A stretch of 5,984 nt of DNA from Peptococcaceae bacterium (lineage in GTDB: Bacteria; Bacillota; Peptococcia; Peptococcales; Peptococcaceae). The translations under genes and the position numbers were made by a program. Each line of letters starts with the position of its first letter. Within the stretch, counting starts at the first letter, position 1. The stretch spans positions 1-5,984 of the forward strand of contig JAFOFM010000179.1 of NCBI GenBank assembly GCA_017387265.1, read 5' to 3'. Under the pieces are notes generated by a model that was not told the DNA's origin, did no database searches, and was given only the letters and a program-made list of their open reading frames with translations. Positions 5,180-5,984 of the stretch are shown one piece after another.

Positions 5180-5984
5180 TTGGGACATTTGGCAACTTTA
5201 ATTTCAGACCTTGCGCTGCTGTTAGTGGTAGCCGGGGCAACGACACTGCTTTGTAAAAAAATAAACCAGCCAACGGTTATCGGATATATTCTGGCCGGGT
5301 TTTTAATCGGGCCGGTGGTAAGCTTTATTCCAACCATTGGTGATTCGGAAAATATTACGTTATGGGCGGAAATCGGGGTTATTTTCCTGATGTTCAGCTT
5401 AGGGCTGGAATTCAGCCTGCATAAGCTGATGACCGTAGGCACCACCGGGATTGTGGCGGCGCTGCTTCAGATTGGCGGTATGATGCTGTTAGGCTACGGC
5501 GCAGGGATTTTAATGGGATGGAGCGCGATGGACAGCCTGTTTTTAGGCGGTATGCTGTCTATGTCCTCCACTATGATTACCATTAAGGCTATTGAGGACT
5601 TAGGCCTTAAAGAAAAGAAATTTACGAAGCTGGCCATCGGTACGCTGGTTATTGAAGATATCGTGGCAATTTTTCTGATGGTCGTGTTATCAACAATTTC
5701 GGTCAGCCAGGGCGTCAGCGGCGCAGAACTGGCAGCAACCATTATTAAATTAATGATGTATCTGATGGTATGGCTGCTTTTAGGGATTTATCTGATTCCA
5801 TCGTTTTTACAGAAAACACAGAATCTGATGAACAACGAAACCCTTCTGGTCGTATCGCTGGGTATCTGTTTCGGTATGGTATGGATGGCGGATGCTATCG
5901 GGTTTTCCTCGGCGCTGGGCGCGTTTATGGCCGGCTCTATTATGGCGGGCACGGTTCACGGGGAACGCATTGAGCATCTGGTAA
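5180..5984 (+). CDS. Kef-type cation:proton antiporter (CPA2 family), N-terminal part, runs off window
   Basis: The first 268 codons of a membrane antiporter exchanging K+ or Na+ for protons; the 3' end is outside the window. CPA2 marks are present: QPTVIGYILAGFLIGP (30-45), EIGVIFLMFSLGLEFSLHKL (64-83), SMSSTMITIKAIEDLGL (127-143), IEDIVAIFLMVVL (158-170) and GFSSALGAFMAGSIMAG (241-257). About eight hydrophobic segments fit in this part. Where KefC-like proteins usually have Gln-Asp in the transport-site helix, this has Glu159-Asp160. The family often continues to 12-13 helices plus a C-terminal RCK/TrkA domain, not visible here. The frame has a stop at 5171-5173, and no ATG is suitably placed. 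The TTG at 5180 has GGACGGG (5164-5170) 9 bases ahead and gives a normal family N-terminus. Weak binding site and TTG suggest low expression. Confidence 0.92.
   Translation, partial: MGHLATLISDLALLLVVAGATTLLCKKINQPTVIGYILAGFLIGPVVSFIPTIGDSENITLWAEIGVIFLMFSLGLEFSLHKLMTVGTTGIVAALLQIGGMMLLGYGAGILMGWSAMDSLFLGGMLSMSSTMITIKAIEDLGLKEKKFTKLAIGTLVIEDIVAIFLMVVLSTISVSQGVSGAELAATIIKLMMYLMVWLLLGIYLIPSFLQKTQNLMNNETLLVVSLGICFGMVWMADAIGFSSALGAFMAGSIMAGTVHGERIEHLV

Noticed and set aside
4852..5445. 197-residue minus-strand reading frame spanning the LysR end, the gap and the antiporter start
   Set aside because: It runs antisense across two recognised genes and a terminator hairpin, and shows no recognisable domain.
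5770..5973. 67-residue + strand reading frame at the right end
   Set aside because: It is out of frame with the antiporter, whose frame is open to the window edge with conserved family motifs.
1..5984. CRISPR array, tRNA, rRNA, transposase or phage genes
   Set aside because: No regularly spaced repeats, no recognisable RNA gene and no mobile-element protein motifs were seen on either strand.

Overview
The window reads as chromosomal DNA of a Gram-positive anaerobe-type bacterium (Bacillota, probably Clostridia or a relative). The clues are strong AGGAGG-type ribosome binding sites, moderate G+C, a TTG start, and above all a PyrK/PyrD pair, the two-subunit class 1B dihydroorotate dehydrogenase that uses NAD+ and is typical of this phylum. 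I cannot name family or species from the sequence alone.

Layout: (1) Positions 1-156 hold a long bidirectional-type hairpin (38-99) and a candidate promoter. (2) Positions 157-2739 hold a tight four-gene + strand cluster: a transglutaminase-like cysteine-hydrolase-fold protein, a 114-residue three-helix membrane protein, pyrK and pyrD. Gaps are 13 and 19 bases, then an 11-base overlap. A strong hairpin at 2766-2801 closes the cluster and also serves the convergent neighbour. (3) Positions 2812-3894 on the minus strand hold a membrane-anchored endonuclease/exonuclease/phosphatase (EEP) family protein. (4) Positions 4045-4974 on the + strand hold a LysR-type regulator, divergent from the EEP gene. 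The 150-base gap between them has two back-to-back extended -10 promoters and a dyad. (5) Positions 4975-5179 are a non-coding stretch with a terminator-like hairpin and some coding-looking but broken reading frames. (6) From 5180 to the window edge runs the first 268 codons of a Kef-type (CPA2) monovalent cation:proton antiporter.

How they work together: PyrK and PyrD form one enzyme that oxidises dihydroorotate to orotate in pyrimidine synthesis and passes electrons through FMN, FAD and a [2Fe-2S] cluster to NAD+. The two genes upstream are cotranscribed by arrangement but have no known role in this pathway. The LysR gene may control the divergent EEP gene and itself. No phage, insertion sequence, CRISPR or RNA gene was seen. 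Most of the window is ordinary housekeeping and accessory content. The points most worth a second look are the transglutaminase/small membrane protein/pyrKD linkage and the LysR-EEP divergent control region.
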